Shown here one piece after another: positions 40,703-59,200 of a stretch of DNA of 64,000 bases (its first letter is position 1; each line of letters begins with the position of its first letter). Origin of the DNA: Phylloscopus collybita. Taxonomy: Eukaryota > Chordata > Aves > Passeriformes > Phylloscopidae. A program made the translations under genes and the position numbers. The DNA lies in assembly GCA_027886175.1 (NCBI GenBank), contig JAJNNQ010000040.1, positions 19,736,001-19,800,000 of the forward strand. The letters are read 5' to 3'. The notes below the pieces were generated by a model, which was not told the DNA's origin, searched no databases, and worked only from the letters and a program-made list of their open reading frames with translations.

Positions 40703-40709
40703 AAAAAAA
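40664..40709. repeat. Long interrupted poly-A tract in SNX9 intron 1
   Basis: Two A runs of 26 and 19 bases separated by one G. Length calling here is prone to sequencing error. Confidence 0.9.
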
Positions 40710-43700
40710 GACATTTAACACCAGAATCATTCATTTAACTTTGACAGATAGTCCTCGGTGAGAACCACAGTAAGGGGAGAAGGGCACAAGGAGCAGCTCT
40801 TCCTGTAGGGAGCTGCCATTACAGCCTGGTCCAGCTGTTGTGTAGTTGTGAGAAGACATTCAGGACATGGCATGGTATGAAGGGCACATGAGCCATCCTG
40901 GGCACTGCTGGTAACAGGGTGTGTGCTCACAGAAGTGAGCTGGGTAAAATCAAACCAGCGACTCTGTGTGAACATGTTTTTTTGTGGGTAAAAGCTCTAT
41001 TTCCTCCTTTATTTTGGAGGAGTTCTTCCCCCAGGCCCTGCCCTTTAAAGGAAGCCACTGTACAGGAGGAGTTTCCAATGTGCAAAATAGGTGGCTGGAA
41101 GGAGGAGGAGGTGGTGAGAAGGTGGGCAGTGCAGCTTGTGAGAGGTCTCCGGGGAGTCCAAGCAAAACAGCTGCTTTTGGGGAGAGGCAGCCATGTCTGG
41201 CCCGGGGTTTCTGCAAGTGGGACTTGGCCCAGGTGAAATTGTGCAGTCCCACTCTTGTAAAAAAGTGGGGACTGGTGAAGAACTGGTTGATGGGTCTTGT
41301 TTCTTATGACTTGTCATTGAGTTAGTGACTTCTGCTCTGAGTTGCTATCTGCTCCTCCTTGGCAAGGGAACTGTTATGCTTTTATTTTGTGTATTCATAT
41401 GGTATCTCTGTTTAAACTCAGTAGGTTTTGGACTTGCTTTGCTTTTCCCAGCCTTTTGAGACTGCAGTTCTCAATGTTCAGAGTAAAAATAAGTTGTCAT
41501 CTCAATTCAAGCAAAGTGTTTTCTTTCCTGGTTGATAGAACAAAATGGCTAATTTGCAAGAACAGCTATAAAAATTCTCTTAGAATAGCTTTAAACTATA
41601 CCTCCCTTCTGTATGATGGCTTTGGGGTTTTTTTTCTCTACAGTGATTATGTAAGTGGTTTCCAGAAGAAAGACAATTGATATAAGGCTATTACATTTAT
41701 TATTTTTTCTAGTTCTTATCTAAATTCTAGTACTGCGTGAAGAGCCTATAAAATTCATCTTTCTGCACCAGTAAGGCAATGACTGATGAGGTGCTTCACT
41801 TCACCTTATAGCTTCATCAGATTTGAGAGTGAAGCTTAAATGTTTTATTTCCTCCATTGCATTGGTTCTTTTCTGGGGGGGGTCAAAGTTTAATTCAGTA
41901 ACTGAATGTTGCAATTGCATATGATAATATAACGTAATTAGTGCTCACCTAGTTGCAGCACACTTCTTTCAGCAGTACTGTAATTTCCTTCCTTAATAAC
42001 CCAATATTTTTCTTCTGAAAATGATTGCTTGTGGAATACAAAATTAAGCATCTTCCTTGCTGCAGATAACTAGACCACAGTCTTGGAAGTTTGTGTGAAG
42101 GTTGTTGAATTACAATTTTTTTATCGACAGCTCTGTCACATTCTGTCAAGCTGCCAAATTTTCTAGTAATTCATAAAGAAGCACAAGTTCTAACTTTCTT
42201 TTCAGACTTGTTTGATGCTTTTTGTCACTGTAAAGGTTGCTGGTACAAGAAAAGTTTGTGAGGTGTTCTGTTCAAACTTTAAATGTTGCATGACTTAATC
42301 CAGTTCTGTCATTCATTGTATCTCTTGGTGTTTTTATTATTTTGCTGTTGTTTGTTTTGTTTTTTCCTAATTAAATGCATCTGTCCATTCTTTTTCTTCT
42401 TTTTCTAACTCTTTTTCTTAAAGTGGGATATACCTACACTGCTAGGGTACACACTGCATTAAATTGCAGGTCATTAATATCCAGTTCAAGTGCTGGGTGT
42501 TCTCTGGCCAGGTCTAATGACTGAGCTTTGCTTATTTGAGCTGTCATTGATCGTGAAATAAAGTTTGTAACCTTACAGGTCTACACTGCCAAAGAAAAAG
42601 CCTAAAACAGCTGTAGGATTGGATACTTTAGAACCCCAAAAATGTGGACATTGCCCATTTTTAGAGTAAAGAAGCTTCCTCTGATAAAACGGTAATGCAT
42701 TTATGGTCATGTAACAGTTTCCTCACTTGTGTTCATGAAATAGAAGTAAACATAGGCTTTCACAAAATAATGTTTCTAATAAGAACCAAGAGATAACAAA
42801 GTATTAGTATGTTGATTAATGTTGATTACTCAAGTAACAGAGAATTTAGCAGAATTCCATGTGGAGAGCTCATCCTGCTGTGTTTCAGATTCCTTCCCAG
42901 TTGCTTTCAGTGAGCATGCTATTGAGCACGTGTTTTGCTATTAATATTTACCAGTGTTTGATCCTTCAGAGTAGTATAGCTATTCCATTCTGTATTTTAC
43001 AGATGAAGTTGTAATTGAAGTAGCATCAGTTTTACATGCACTTAGTTTGCTTTAGCAGGTATTCATTTGCTTCTAGAGTGGCCTGTGTATGTGGTACACT
43101 GAGATCCACAATGTATAAGTGGTGTGCTGAGTCTGAAAGGGCTTGAAATTCACTAGATAACCTTAGCAAAACTTTGTGCCTCTCCAGTTATTAGGGTAAT
43201 TACTCATTTTTTCTAATCTCTGCTCTCATAGAGGCAGCACTATTGTGTGACTACAAGCTGTCTTAATGAGTAGGTCACAATGTGGTGATTTTTCTGGTGA
43301 ATGCTGCTGGCTTTTTCTGAAGCCTTCACATCTTACTGGCTTTGTTCTTTGGGGATAGAACTGTGAGGGTGCAACAGTGGTGGCCCTAAGGGTTCAGGCA
43401 AACATTAGGGGACTTGGCACAGCAGGCTTCTGAAACACGCCATTAAATATTGGTTCAGCAAACACTCGCAAGTGTTGCAGTTTAATTTCAGAGACACAGT
43501 AATGATTAATCTAGGCAGAGATTTTAATCACACTTGAGATAAATGCATCCTGCCTGACAACCGTAAATACAAACCATGCTGTACTTGCTGCATTTATTAC
43601 TTTCTGTAGTCGTGGTGAAACTGGAATTAATGTTCTCAGATTCAAAATTGTTGAGTCCACGGTTTATCTGAGGATCTGGAAAATGTTGATATTCAGAAAG

Positions 43701-46095
43701 GAAAACATGGGGAAGGCTGGGCACTTGAAGCAGTGCAGTAAACTGATTCTGAAAATGGTCTGATATCACTGGAGCTCCTCAGTCACGGTAGAAATTTTGC
43801 AGAACATTTTTAACTGATAACTAGTTTTAATGTTTTCAACATGAAAAAAGCTTTTCAGGTGCTTAACCCAACTGAAAGCTCAGATGTGATTCAGGGGAGT
43901 ATCTGAGTCAGTATTTGGAAATATCTCTAAATCACATGGGTGTTTTGAATGTATTTCTGCAACTGAATTTCCCTTGCTTCAGTATTGCTTGGGTGCATGG
44001 AGATTCTTTTCTTGGGTCTGACAATACTCCATAAATAAGTCAGTATGAACACCCCAAAATGTAACCAAGCACCTCTTTTAATAGTGCATGATAGTTGTTC
44101 TGAAAATATGCTGCTTTTTTTTTAAACCACTGAACTGCTTATAGGTAATTCTCAGTCTATAACATTTTTAAGCACTGCCGTAAATCTGGAGAACATTGCA
44201 GTTTCTCTTTGCTTTTTTCATGCTCTGTGGTATGGTTATCTACCCACCTAGCTTATAACTGCATGGAAAGAAGCTATAATTTGTTTTAACACCTTAAGAT
44301 TTTATACTCTCACACTTTTAAGAGATCTCAGTCATATAACCATTTTAGACCTCATTCTGCATCAATGACTTTTAATCCCATATGCTTGAATTGAACAAGA
44401 GGCTTCCTGTGTAGAAATTCACTTGAATGCAAGTTCATGGTGTGCATTCTGCCTGTAATGCTGGCCAGGAGCACATTTCAGTGGACTTTGGGGTGTGTTG
44501 ATGTTTGCTTTCAGGTAGACAGCTGTAAAGAAGCTCATGTTCTGTGAATCCAAAATAAAATATGTAACAAAAAATGAGTGGGACTAGCCTGAACTGAGTT
44601 CAGGTGGTCTTTCATGACCAAAAAATGATTTTCAGCAAGACACTGAAGCCCTGTGTGATAGATCTGAAAAGCTAATTTGTCCTCACTGAGAAAAGCCCAA
44701 GTTGCTGAAGAGGCTAGTAAGCTGTTGTCTTTATTACTACAGGAAACATTTCCAAGTCTCTTTAACACATGAAAACTTGCCTAGACACTTCTTTCTTACA
44801 CAAAATCATACAGAAATGGTTTCAAGGTAAGCTTATTACACTTAGATTCTAATTCTAGAAGTGCCAGTGGTTTAAACCACATGCATGTTGGTGGGAATTG
44901 AGTATTGCATTCCTGTCCCTTACCCTATAAATGCTTCAGAGTTTGTGTTTTTTACTTTTTGGAAACTCTGCATGTGTTATTGTCAATTCCAGTATGAGGT
45001 AGACCTTTTAATCCAGTGTAAATACTTAATTAAATAACTGCCTGAAATATTGTAGGCACGCTCAGTTTCTGCGTTCTGCATCCATCTGCAAGCATGTTTT
45101 ACTAGCAGGAAGAAATTATGCAAGTCTTTGTTTCTTAGATTTTCGTCGGTGTTTAATTTGCTTTTAATATGCTTATAGTCAGTACTGTTGACTTCAAATG
45201 ATTAGCTGCAGGCTAGTGAACTTTAGAGTTGAAAAATTGCTCAGAGGAAAGTGAGCCAGTGGGTCAAGAGACATTTTTAATGTGAATTTGTAGACTAATG
45301 TGAGGATCCAACAGTTACAGCTGGTGAGGGAACTTGAAGTAATGATACCTGAATATTGTGACCTCTCTTCATCCAGAAGTGGAGTTCTTAACTGAACTTA
45401 TTTTCACTTTTTGGAAATTCTGATGTTGCTGAAAGCAACACAAAATTATATTGAGAAGAAATGTAAAACTATAGGGAGGGAGGTTTTAATTAAGCAAGTG
45501 AATCTTATTTTTTGCTTACTGTTTAATAAAGTCATAGTATAAAATGTTCAAGTTTCTTCAGGCTAGTTTTCTAGGCAGATGTTGTTGAGCACGTACACAA
45601 GAAGTGATGCCTAGCACAATACAGGCAATATAAGTTTTCTCCAGTTTCTCTATATGAGTTAAAAAGATAAACATTGGTGTCTCCTCTTCTTCATAATAAA
45701 TCTTTATCACTATACTGGCAGTTGCTAGTATAATGTATAATCTCTTGAATTCCTAAGGTACTGTTTCTATAGGAGTCCGTCTTAGAAGACAGTGTCCCTT
45801 GTGTCCTCTTATGCTTCTATTGTCAAATTTTTGTTTGTTTCTTTTTTCCTAGGAAAGCCTGTGAGAGGAACATGTAGATGTTTCTTTACCGTAGGCAGGG
45901 CAGAGAGTAGCTGCCACTCCAGGCTGAGTGTCATAGCGCTTGAAGAACCACATAATATTTCTGCATAGGCTATCCAAATGCAAACTTTGCCTTGCAGTCT
46001 GATAGAGTTGATAGAGGGACTAAAATGAAAAGGCATTTTTTGCCAAATCATAGCCTCAGATGTTTCCTTTTTTAGTAGTATAAATGTTTTTTACA

Positions 46096-46228
46096 TTTCA
46101 AGGCCGGGCTGGACGGGGCTTTGAACAGCCTGGTCTACTGGAAGGTGTCTGTGCCCATGGCAGGGTTGTTGAAACAAGATGATCTTTAGGGTCTGTCTAA
46201 CTCAAACCATTCTATGATTTTGTGATTC
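46096..46228 (+). mobile_element. CR1 LINE 3' tail, sense orientation
   Basis: The segment follows the CR1 3' UTR closely: aaggccgggctggacggggc, cctggtctactggaaggtgt, gcccatggcagggttg, gatgatctttagggtc, then the terminal ccattctatgattttgtgattc. The last part is the CR1-specific 8-bp microsatellite-like end (ATTCTATG type). Only the final ~130 bases are present, so this is a heavily 5'-truncated copy inside SNX9 intron 1. Confidence 0.92.
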
Positions 46229-49200
46229 AGTGCTGCAGATAATGCAGTGAAAATTTCTTCAGACTTGGGGCACTCAGCTTTTGAACGAGCTTAGATTTCA
46301 GGAGAAAGGGTAGGGAAATTATTAAATCTACCTAAATGTTAGCCATTGTTGGAAGAAAGCTGGTGTCCTCAGTCCTCTGAGGTGGGATAGACATGAGGGG
46401 CTCATGTCTGTATTCCTGTATTCTTACTGTTTTTCTCAGCATTTTAGACACCAGCCCTTTTAAACTTCTTGCAGTATTCCCTATAATAACCACAGTGGGA
46501 CTTAGCATGTGGTTTGATCTGTGGAGAGTTTTTTCACAGATGCATTTATTAAAACATGGCAACTTAAGTAGTCTGTCTGTGAATGGTGAGACAAAACAAT
46601 GGCTAAGCTGTCATGCAGATTCGTACTTACCCTATGTCTTCCCTGGAGCTTCACTGGCACAGTGAAGACAGTGAGGGGTTTAAGGCTTCTGCTTCAGCTG
46701 ATAACAAGTCAGATGTCTTGCACTTGTTCTAAGCAGTAAAATACCTAAACCCCAGTAGTTTTTTACAGACAGTAATCACAGGGCAAATTACTGTGAAAGA
46801 TCAGTAGAGAAAAGAAAATGCAAAAGTAGTTTTAAGTTCATTGCCTTTTGTGTGGAAGAGTATTGTCACTTTTTAGATTACATCCTTCATTTTGAACCAT
46901 TCTTTTGGATGTAATCCAAAGATACTGCTAATTTCTGATGTATTTGGAGCTAGGTTTTTGTCTTTATTATATTCTTTCTGCTTTCCTAATTTCTCTAATC
47001 CTGAAATCCCAATCTGTATCCCAGCTATCCTATTTCTGGTTTGTTCTCTTAGGACTGCCCTTTAGAATGAATACTTTACTTCTAAAAACAACATATGCAG
47101 GAAAAAATACTGAAAGAAACCTCACCAAAAATGTATTAAAAATCAAAAGCCAAACCCACATCTAAAAAACTTTTAGAAGATAACTAATACAGTGAAGTCT
47201 GGGAAGAAATAAATGCATTTCCCTCTTCTGTGCTTCCAGGTGTGATTAACATACTGCTTATCAGTATTTCACAAGCAGCAGATTTCAAAGGCTTATGCTT
47301 ACTAGACCTACTGGAGAATATTTGTACTAACTGAAGCAGTTTTTGTAGCAAACTGTTCTGAAGTTTATTCATACCAGATGCATTGCTGGAGTTACTTGTG
47401 GTGACCAAAAGCTTTTTTTTGTTCATCCCAGCTAAAAGCTTAGGCTGCTGGCCTAGAAGAAAAGTTCAAGTCTTCTTACTGACACAGCCATTTAAAATGT
47501 GAGGACTTGACTTGTTTAGAGCTGATGGTAATGATTAATTTTATTAAAAAAAAAAAAAATAGGCATTCTGCCAGGCTTCCCAAATTTTGGTTTCTGCTCC
47601 TCCAGTAGATGCATGTTTCAGAGAAACTTTCACTTATCTGCCTCATATACTTCCCAAAAGAGAAATCCAGAATTTGATTCTCTTTCTGTGGATATGGGAA
47701 CTGCTGCCACCAGCATAAGGTGTTGCCATCTTGCTTCTGTGATAGAGCAGTTGTATTTCTTACAGCAGCACCAAGCAATTTAAGCCTGTGAATCCCTGTC
47801 TCTTGGCAAGAACAGTGCAGGGTGGCTGAAGCACTGAACTGCTGAAGTGCTAACTGTGAAGAGAAATGTGTGCAGTTATATGTGTGCAGGGAATTTTATG
47901 CTATGAAACTTCTATGGATATTTCCCTTGTACTATCTGCCACTGCCAGCTGACCAAGAAAAGTCGTTGTGGTAGAAGTTTCCTAAATTGTAGCACATGGT
48001 TGAAACAGATCACTCTATGGTGTAACACTAGATCACTTTCTAATACAAATTAAGTCCTCCGCATAGGGAAAGCATTTTCGAATGTGTGTCCAATTTTTTA
48101 GGGGCTTCTCCAATTTTTGTGCTATAAAGCGTACTTTGATGCAGAACTGTTGCATTGCAGTCAGGAAGTCCAGCATTGCAAGAACATTTTGCTTCAGAAG
48201 TGTGAGCATAAATAAAAACCAGTAATCAGTCTATGTAGGTCATTGATCATTCATCTCAAGGAAGGCTTAGGCAGGGAAGCTGTTGTAAAAGCTGCTCTGA
48301 GCACAACTGATGTGCATTAGCTGTTAGCCTGTCTGCTTATGGCTGGTGAGGAATACACAGGGGCGTTCACGGTCCTTCTCCAGGACAGAGCTACCCTGCT
48401 GCAGCTGAACTGTAATGCAGGCAGGTGTGGCCCTGTGCACATCAGGATTGTTCAGTTTTGGGGTAAGGTGCTTTTCCATCTGAGCCTTGAGTGAAACATC
48501 TTGGAAAAGGCAGAAGGATTCTTCTGATGAGAAATAGGTCTTTCTGTTGCTTTCTGCACCTCTTTCAGGATTCTCGGGGTCATGCAGCAGGAGCCAGTGG
48601 ATCAGGATGTCTGCAGAGATCTTGGATATTCATCTAGTAACTTAGTGGAGCAACAGTGTAACCTTTCATTGAAAATTTATTTTTATTACTTTTGCTAGAC
48701 AACTTCCTTCCCACCTCAGTTACGCTGAAGAGCCTTAACACTGGCAGGTAGAGTTGCATAGTCTTAAGTTTGCTTTCAGAAATAAGTTAGCAAACGCTTT
48801 CATGTTTTTGTTGTTGGAATTCTTGTCCTTTTGGTTTTTAATATCACAAAAGAAGAGGGAAGTACTCAACTCAGACAGAAGTAATGGAGAAAAACTAAGT
48901 CTGCTCCAGGCCTGCAGAAGAATAATACTTTCACTAATCTAGATACTGCTTTTCAATGTGGGGAATCTTTGGTTTTAATATTCCTAGGCATGATTCTATC
49001 ATAATTCTAAAAAGACAGTAGTAATTATTGATTGCAATGCTTAGAACTTCTCTATGTTGGGAAGCTTCACACTGTAGTAAATCTGTAAATTGGGAACTAC
49101 AGTCCAGTTGTGTAACTACAGCAGGTAGAGCTCCAAAGGTGCCAAAATTTATGCCAGAGGTGCAGAGGTGCTGGGGATCACAGAGCCCTTTCCCTCTTGG

Positions 49201-52200
49201 CATGTGCTGAGGCAGGGTTCTGCTTAATCTGTGCCAGCCTTTCCTCACATGAGGACTGCTTTCTGGTCAATGAAATCAGTTAAAGCTTTTTGGGTTAGCA
49301 GGGTTTTTTTTCTCAAAGGAACTGACAAAACAACTTCAGAATCCAGAACTATTTGTATCTTGGAGCAGAGGTGGAGCAGAGGTGGTGGTGGGAGAGGGGA
49401 GATATACATGCAATCAATAGAAGAAATTAATTTTCTTATAGCTAATAGACTTGTTAATGGTTCTTTCTTGTTCTGCATGTTTGCAGTATTCTGTAAATGA
49501 AGCAGTGGCCTTTATTCTACTAACAAAATATTTTAATTTCTGAAGGTACTGTAGTTCTGGGACTGTTTGATCCATTTGTATATGATCAGAAGTAAATATG
49601 AAACACAACAGTTACTGTAACAATTTTTTTTTCTAAGTTGTGTTTTTAAGAAGTTCTCTTCATTGTGTTCATTACATGATCTGGAATTCATCACAGATTC
49701 CCATTTCATGAATATTCAAAGTGTCCCTAAGCTTAGCTCTAATATTCAATGTGTGTGTATTGCAGTGCCAAGGAGCTAAAATTCTTTTCTTGTTAAATGC
49801 TTTTTTCATGCGCATTTGCAATTTTGCATTGAGTTGCAAAGATCTATCTTTTAAGTTCTATCTGCTACTTGGACACAATATTTATGGCCAGTAAGAAGGA
49901 AAAAGCTTATTGGAAAGTGAAACCATTTTCCATTTTGTAGTATTTTGGAACTGATTGTCAGAAATTTAAATAGGTTTGGGGCTGATGTAACTGCCCAGGG
50001 AAAGGCTAGGAGTTTTCCTTTGTTAACTGTACACTTATTAATTGGGGCAAAAACACTTAGTCACTTAGTTTTACTTTGGAATTGGTTGAGTTTATACTAT
50101 TTTCCCCATTAAATATCAACAGTAGGAGGTTAGTGTTAAAGCTTACTTGCCCAAAGTTCTTAAGGTCTTCATTTCCAGCCTAGGTAAGTGAGCCTAGAAG
50201 TGCAGGTGAAATGGAGAGTACTGGCAGAAAAAGATGAGGAATGTATTTGAAATGTCAATATACAGGTTTCAGATATTTATTAACATCAAATTCTTAATGC
50301 TCTGTAATAATCCATTTCCGTAGAATTGTGAATTTTTTTAAAATTTACTTTTCAATTTCTTAAACTGTAGTTAGCAAGATTTGTAATTTTTTCATGTTTT
50401 CTACTTTTTCTAACTTTTGAAACAGGTGTCCAGAGCAGGTGAATAAGTGGACTTCGGCATAATGATTTTATTAAATTCTATATATCTCTTGTTTTTTCCT
50501 TTTCTACAAGCTGAATGCTTCAATATTTTTTTTTCCTGAGTAACTTCTATTTCACTGCTGTATCTGGACAATCTAGTATTTGCATCTGTTCTTTTATTAG
50601 ACAGAAATATATTTTACCTTTCCAGTCTGGTCATTACTGGGGACATTTTGCCAGTTTTTCTGAAGGCTGCTAAAATTTGTCAGTTGCCTTTGTCCTGGTA
50701 AACTCTCATCATTCCTGTGAATAGAAGTAAAAATTTAATACTATGGTGTATTACTTGAAAAAGGCTAAGAAGTCTCCCTGGTTAAGAAAGCTGCTTTTCC
50801 TCAGATGCTCAGCATCTGAATGCTGTTGAATTGACTTGTAGAAGGTGGATAAATTTCCCTGCTGTAAAAGGACGTGTTCAACACCTTCATCTACTAATGC
50901 TGAGGGAAGAGCTCTGGAGAGTGGTGCTTTTTACACTCCACATGCTTAAAATGTTCTTGTATTTCACAAGGTGCGCTGCTTCTTTTCAGTTCATTTTTCA
51001 GGAAAGTAAGGCAGCTTATTCGTCCATTTCCATGGAGGCCAGATGTGCTGCTGGAAAGAAAGCAGTCAGTGTTATTATCAAACACAGTTTTTGCCTCTTC
51101 ATCTCTGTTTTGCATGGCATAATCTGAAAGTGCTGAAAGCCTCCATTCTAAAGGGAAAAGTTTTCATGCAAGGGAGTGCTTAGGACACATGGTTTTCTGC
51201 AATTTTGTGCTGTGCTAATGGAGAAGACCAGGTGTTTGATTTGTTGTGCACATGGTTTGGGTTTAGATTTGTCAGCTGAACAGCTGAAACCGTGTGTTTT
51301 TTCTCAGCTCTGTTTTTATTTACACTGAAATAAAGTATATTTTGACCAGACAGAAGTATTTCCACATGATACTCTGAAGTTAACATGTGGGGGTCGGAAG
51401 TTCTGTTTTCCTCTGGTTTTATGTAAGAAGTTGTGTCTGGGTGAGGATCATAACAACCTGCAGTTTTGAGACAGGCAAGACTTGATGGTGAATGTCTGTG
51501 TTTTGGTTTTTTTGGGTTTTGTATCACATAGCTTACTTTCAACAGAAATTATTTTGTTGTCTCCTTGGACAAAAAAATACTACTTTTTGCTTGGTTTTTT
51601 TTTTCTTCCCCTCGCCCTCCAAGTACAAGAAGGAACTCATTGCTGTACATTGAATGATGTTATTAGTAAAATCATGTTTCAAACATTTCTTTATGTAGTG
51701 TAATAGCAGAGTCAGTGCACAGCAAAACCTTTGTGTATCTAAACACTTAAAAATTAGGTTGGTTTTGTTTTTCCCTCCTTCTTCATGCCAGATATAACAA
51801 GCCTACTCTCACTGCTTGTTTCTGCATTTGCATAGTTCTTCACATATAGAGACTCAAAACATAATTTTACATAATACATTTTATTCACAGCAGTGGTTAC
51901 TTACATCTGCAGTTACTTGCTTTTCTTTTTCTGAATTGCTTGCTCTATGAAGTACTTCTCTTTACCCAAATTGGAGTTGGAATATGTCTTGCATAAAAAA
52001 GAAATTGAACCATTTGCTGAAGTTAGAAACCTTTCCTTCTTCCCTTCAAAAATGTTGTACATATAATTCTGGACATGACAAAGAACAAGAAGTCTTAAAT
52101 CCTTGTGGTAAATTATCTTCAACAAGCTCCACATGAGATTTTTGTCTTTTAAAGTAGTTAAGACTGTCGAGTTTGCAGTTCAAATCTAGGAAATGTCAGC

Positions 52201-52281
52201 TTCCTATGTGCTGACTTGCTCTTTGTACACTTAGCCTTACCCCACTTACTGTTTCTGTAAGTTAAGGATAATTTGTGCTGA

Positions 52282-56093
<3,812 letters not shown>

Positions 56094-56216
56094 ATTATAA
56101 CCGAAGGTTCAAAAGATGGCATTAGCTGTGGTAACTCATTAGCTGACCAAGCTTTTTTTGATTCCCTTTCTTCAAATACAGCTCAGACCAACTCTGCTGC
56201 CAAAAGCAGTAATCAG
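56094..56216 (+). CDS. SNX9: SNX9 exon 4 (residues 59-99, start of low-complexity linker)
   Basis: This 123-nt exon encodes 41 residues just after the SH3 domain. It has the SNX9-typical segment with SCGNSLADQAFFDSL, followed by a Ser/Thr/Asn/Ala/Gln-rich run ending SSNQ. In SNX9 this linker (low-complexity region) leads to the AP-2- and clathrin-binding motifs, which are encoded by later exons outside the window. The acceptor is ttccatttcag and the donor is CAG|gtatgt, both phase 0. No stop codon or frameshift is present. The protein continues downstream of 64000 after a large intron. Confidence 0.95.
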
Positions 56217-59200
56217 GTATGTCTTGTGGTTTTTCGGGCACTGTGGGCATGGAAAGTTTTGTTGACGTAATTGCTTGCTGTACTGTATTTGTGAACCTTC
56301 ATGAAAGTACTAATTAAAGTAATTGTGTTTTCATTAGGGAACACTTTTGTTGAATATTAGTGATGTGTGTGACTGCTCAGATATTGTCACTGCAGGAAAA
56401 TTTAGTAGTCTTAACACTTTCAGAAATGGAGCATTTTTATTCTTTCCAGTCTGCAGTGATATAAATCTGTGACTACTTCAGTCTCTGTAAGTGTAAGTGC
56501 ACTCTTAGGAAATTTATTTTGTATTCAGGCTACTTGTTTTATTATGCTAACTTTATTAAGGAACCACAGCTTTCTTGTTTGAAGTCTAATGCAGTTAGGT
56601 GATCTATACATCAGCAGCCAGAGTGAAGGGGTATATTTCTTTTTCAGAATTTGATTAAGAGTAGTTTCTTGGATTAAAAAAGATGAAGCAGATTCAAGCA
56701 TTGTCAGTTGGAGAAGAGACTGACTTTGGGTCTGCTGCAAGAATATTTTTGTTCCTCTATTCATAGCTTTTTGCCTGATGCACCAGTTCATTAAGCAGCA
56801 AATATTTAGTTTCAGGTTAGATATCTGAGGACACATTATCTTAAACACAAGATGTTTATTATGGTCTACAGACTGCTGCATGTCCCACATGTAGGAAGTT
56901 AACCATTTTGAAGTCCATAGGTCAACAGAGGAACAAAATCTGCCTTTTTTCCAACAGCAGCATGCAACGGTCTTTTGTGTTGGAAAGTAAATGCTTTACT
57001 TATGGAAACAGCTGGGGGGACACACCTGGTTTGTAGGTCAGTTAAATATCAGCTATTAGTTTTCTTAATTGCACCACAGCACTTTGACATGAAGTGAGAT
57101 CTTTTGAAAATTCCGCATGGGACATCTTTGTATGACAGTGAACGTAGCTGGTCATTGACTATATAGTGTTTCATTTGGACTTCCTTATAGTCAGCTGGAC
57201 AATGCCAGGATTGTTATTCTGTGATCATGTGTTCTCACTAGAGGACTCCAAACCTCACTGTGCCTGTCTCAATGTTTATTTTTTTTAATTGATACCTGGT
57301 TAATATATGAAGCTAAATGCAGAACTCTTGAAACGCCTCATGAGTTTTTCATGTTAGACTGAGCCAAAGATATCGATTATAAGTCAGTTTTTCCTCAGTA
57401 AAAATTGCAGTAATTTGAGTGCAGAATGGGGAACCCCTTCTCTTCTGTGCTCTTACCCTTGCCCATTTTTTTCCTGCTGTAGTGTTTCTAGCAAAACTTT
57501 GCATCTGAGGAGGCTTGAGGTATTTACAGCAACTACTTGCTGCCAAATCAGAGAGTAGTGTTTCTCAGGAGAAACATAACTTCATCTGATCTAGGAAGAA
57601 TTACTTACTGATGTAGTACACAGAATATTTTGAATGATGATAGGGGTATCTGTCAGAGCTTGTTCTGTGCTTAACACAAGGTGCTTGTGCTTGGAGAAGG
57701 GAAGAAAAAAGGGAAAGGTTAAAATAAAGGTATCTGTTATATTTAAATAATAGAGAATTACTCTGGCAATCTAGTCTTGGAACTTGCATTTCTAGAGGAG
57801 TGAAAACCTTGAAAATATGGTCACTTTTGCGTTGTAGTTTACACAAGATCAAAAGTATACTGTCCCTGTAATACATAGAGATTGCAGGGTTTTTCATAGA
57901 TTTTGGAAAAGAGTAACTTCATGAAAACAGCTTGTTAACATTTGCATCAGCACCCTACTCTTAGAAGTGTCCCGTTCCTCTCAGTTATCCTTCAAATGCT
58001 GTGTGAGATAGCTGGGAGAACCACTGAAATGTAGTGCATTATGGTAAAACTACATTGCTGACATGGAGAGAGAGGAGGACAGTGTGCACCTGGATGCAGT
58101 CAAGGCCATGCAAGAAACAGGGGAAGCAGATTTCATCATGCTGGTGTCTTTGGGTCTTCAGTTTTCATAGTTTTTTTCATAGGAGGAATCATTCTGTTGT
58201 GTGGTCAGGATTTTATGTCAAAAGTAATTTTCATTTTCTCAAGTCTTTTTTTCTTTAACTGAGTTCAGTAACTGCTATTTGATTATATGCATTTTCTAGA
58301 AAATTGTAGATCTTGATTTGAAGACTGGTTTCCTTGGCTTCTGACATGTATCTGATGTTTTTCCTAGTGGCTTATTGCTAATGGGATTTTAATTTGTGTA
58401 CTGAGAAGTGTGGAAGCAGTTCTGGCTTCCACTTTTGGCTGTTAGGCTTTTCTCGCAGATCAGAGAGCTCTCTAGTGCAGGCATTTTCTCCTTGAAAAAA
58501 TTCTGTGGTTAACTGTCTTCTTAATTAAGACATTCTGTCCGTTCGTTCTGTGTGGTGCAAGACCCTGCATTCTTGCTCTCAGGAAAAAAGCAAGCTTTCT
58601 TGCCGTGGCTTTGATGTTGTGACGTGTCTGTGACGCGCGCGCGTTGCTCCTGTGTACGCCGATCGCGTGGTGTCAAAGGGGTTTGACGCTGCTGCGCCGG
58701 TGTAGAAACACCTGATAGAGTGAAGGATTGCATTGGTTCCAGAAATACTGCATCAGGAGGTCAGGCTGAGTCGCTCATCCCCTGCATACTGACATGTCTC
58801 TTCGAGCCCCTTTCAATAAGAATACAATCTCCTACTCTGTGGGTATGGCCTCTCTTCCTGGATGTATTGCTCTGAATTTGGTTGCAATAACATTTATGTT
58901 TTTCAACACAAGTTCGCTGTGGCACTTTGGCTTGAGTCCAGATGCACAGTTGCAAACAAGTGACAGCCTGTTCAAGTGCCTTAATGACCAACTAGGTCAA
59001 TATAGAAAGCTTTTAATCTTAAATGAAACTCACATCCCGGCTATGGAGAGTTAAGAAAAATGACAAATTATGTGTCAGTGTAAGGGGGGTAGATGCTGGA
59101 GGTGGCACGGTAATGGAAACTAAAATGTTTGTAGATAGATTAGCCTGGTAGAATGAGTAAGAAATAGCAGTATTCCTAAATGCTGACATTTGATGGTATC

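Noticed and set aside
40560..40709. Possible retrocopy ending in the long A tract
   Set aside because: The AATAAA directly abuts the A run with no normal cleavage spacing, and no parent mRNA was recognised upstream.
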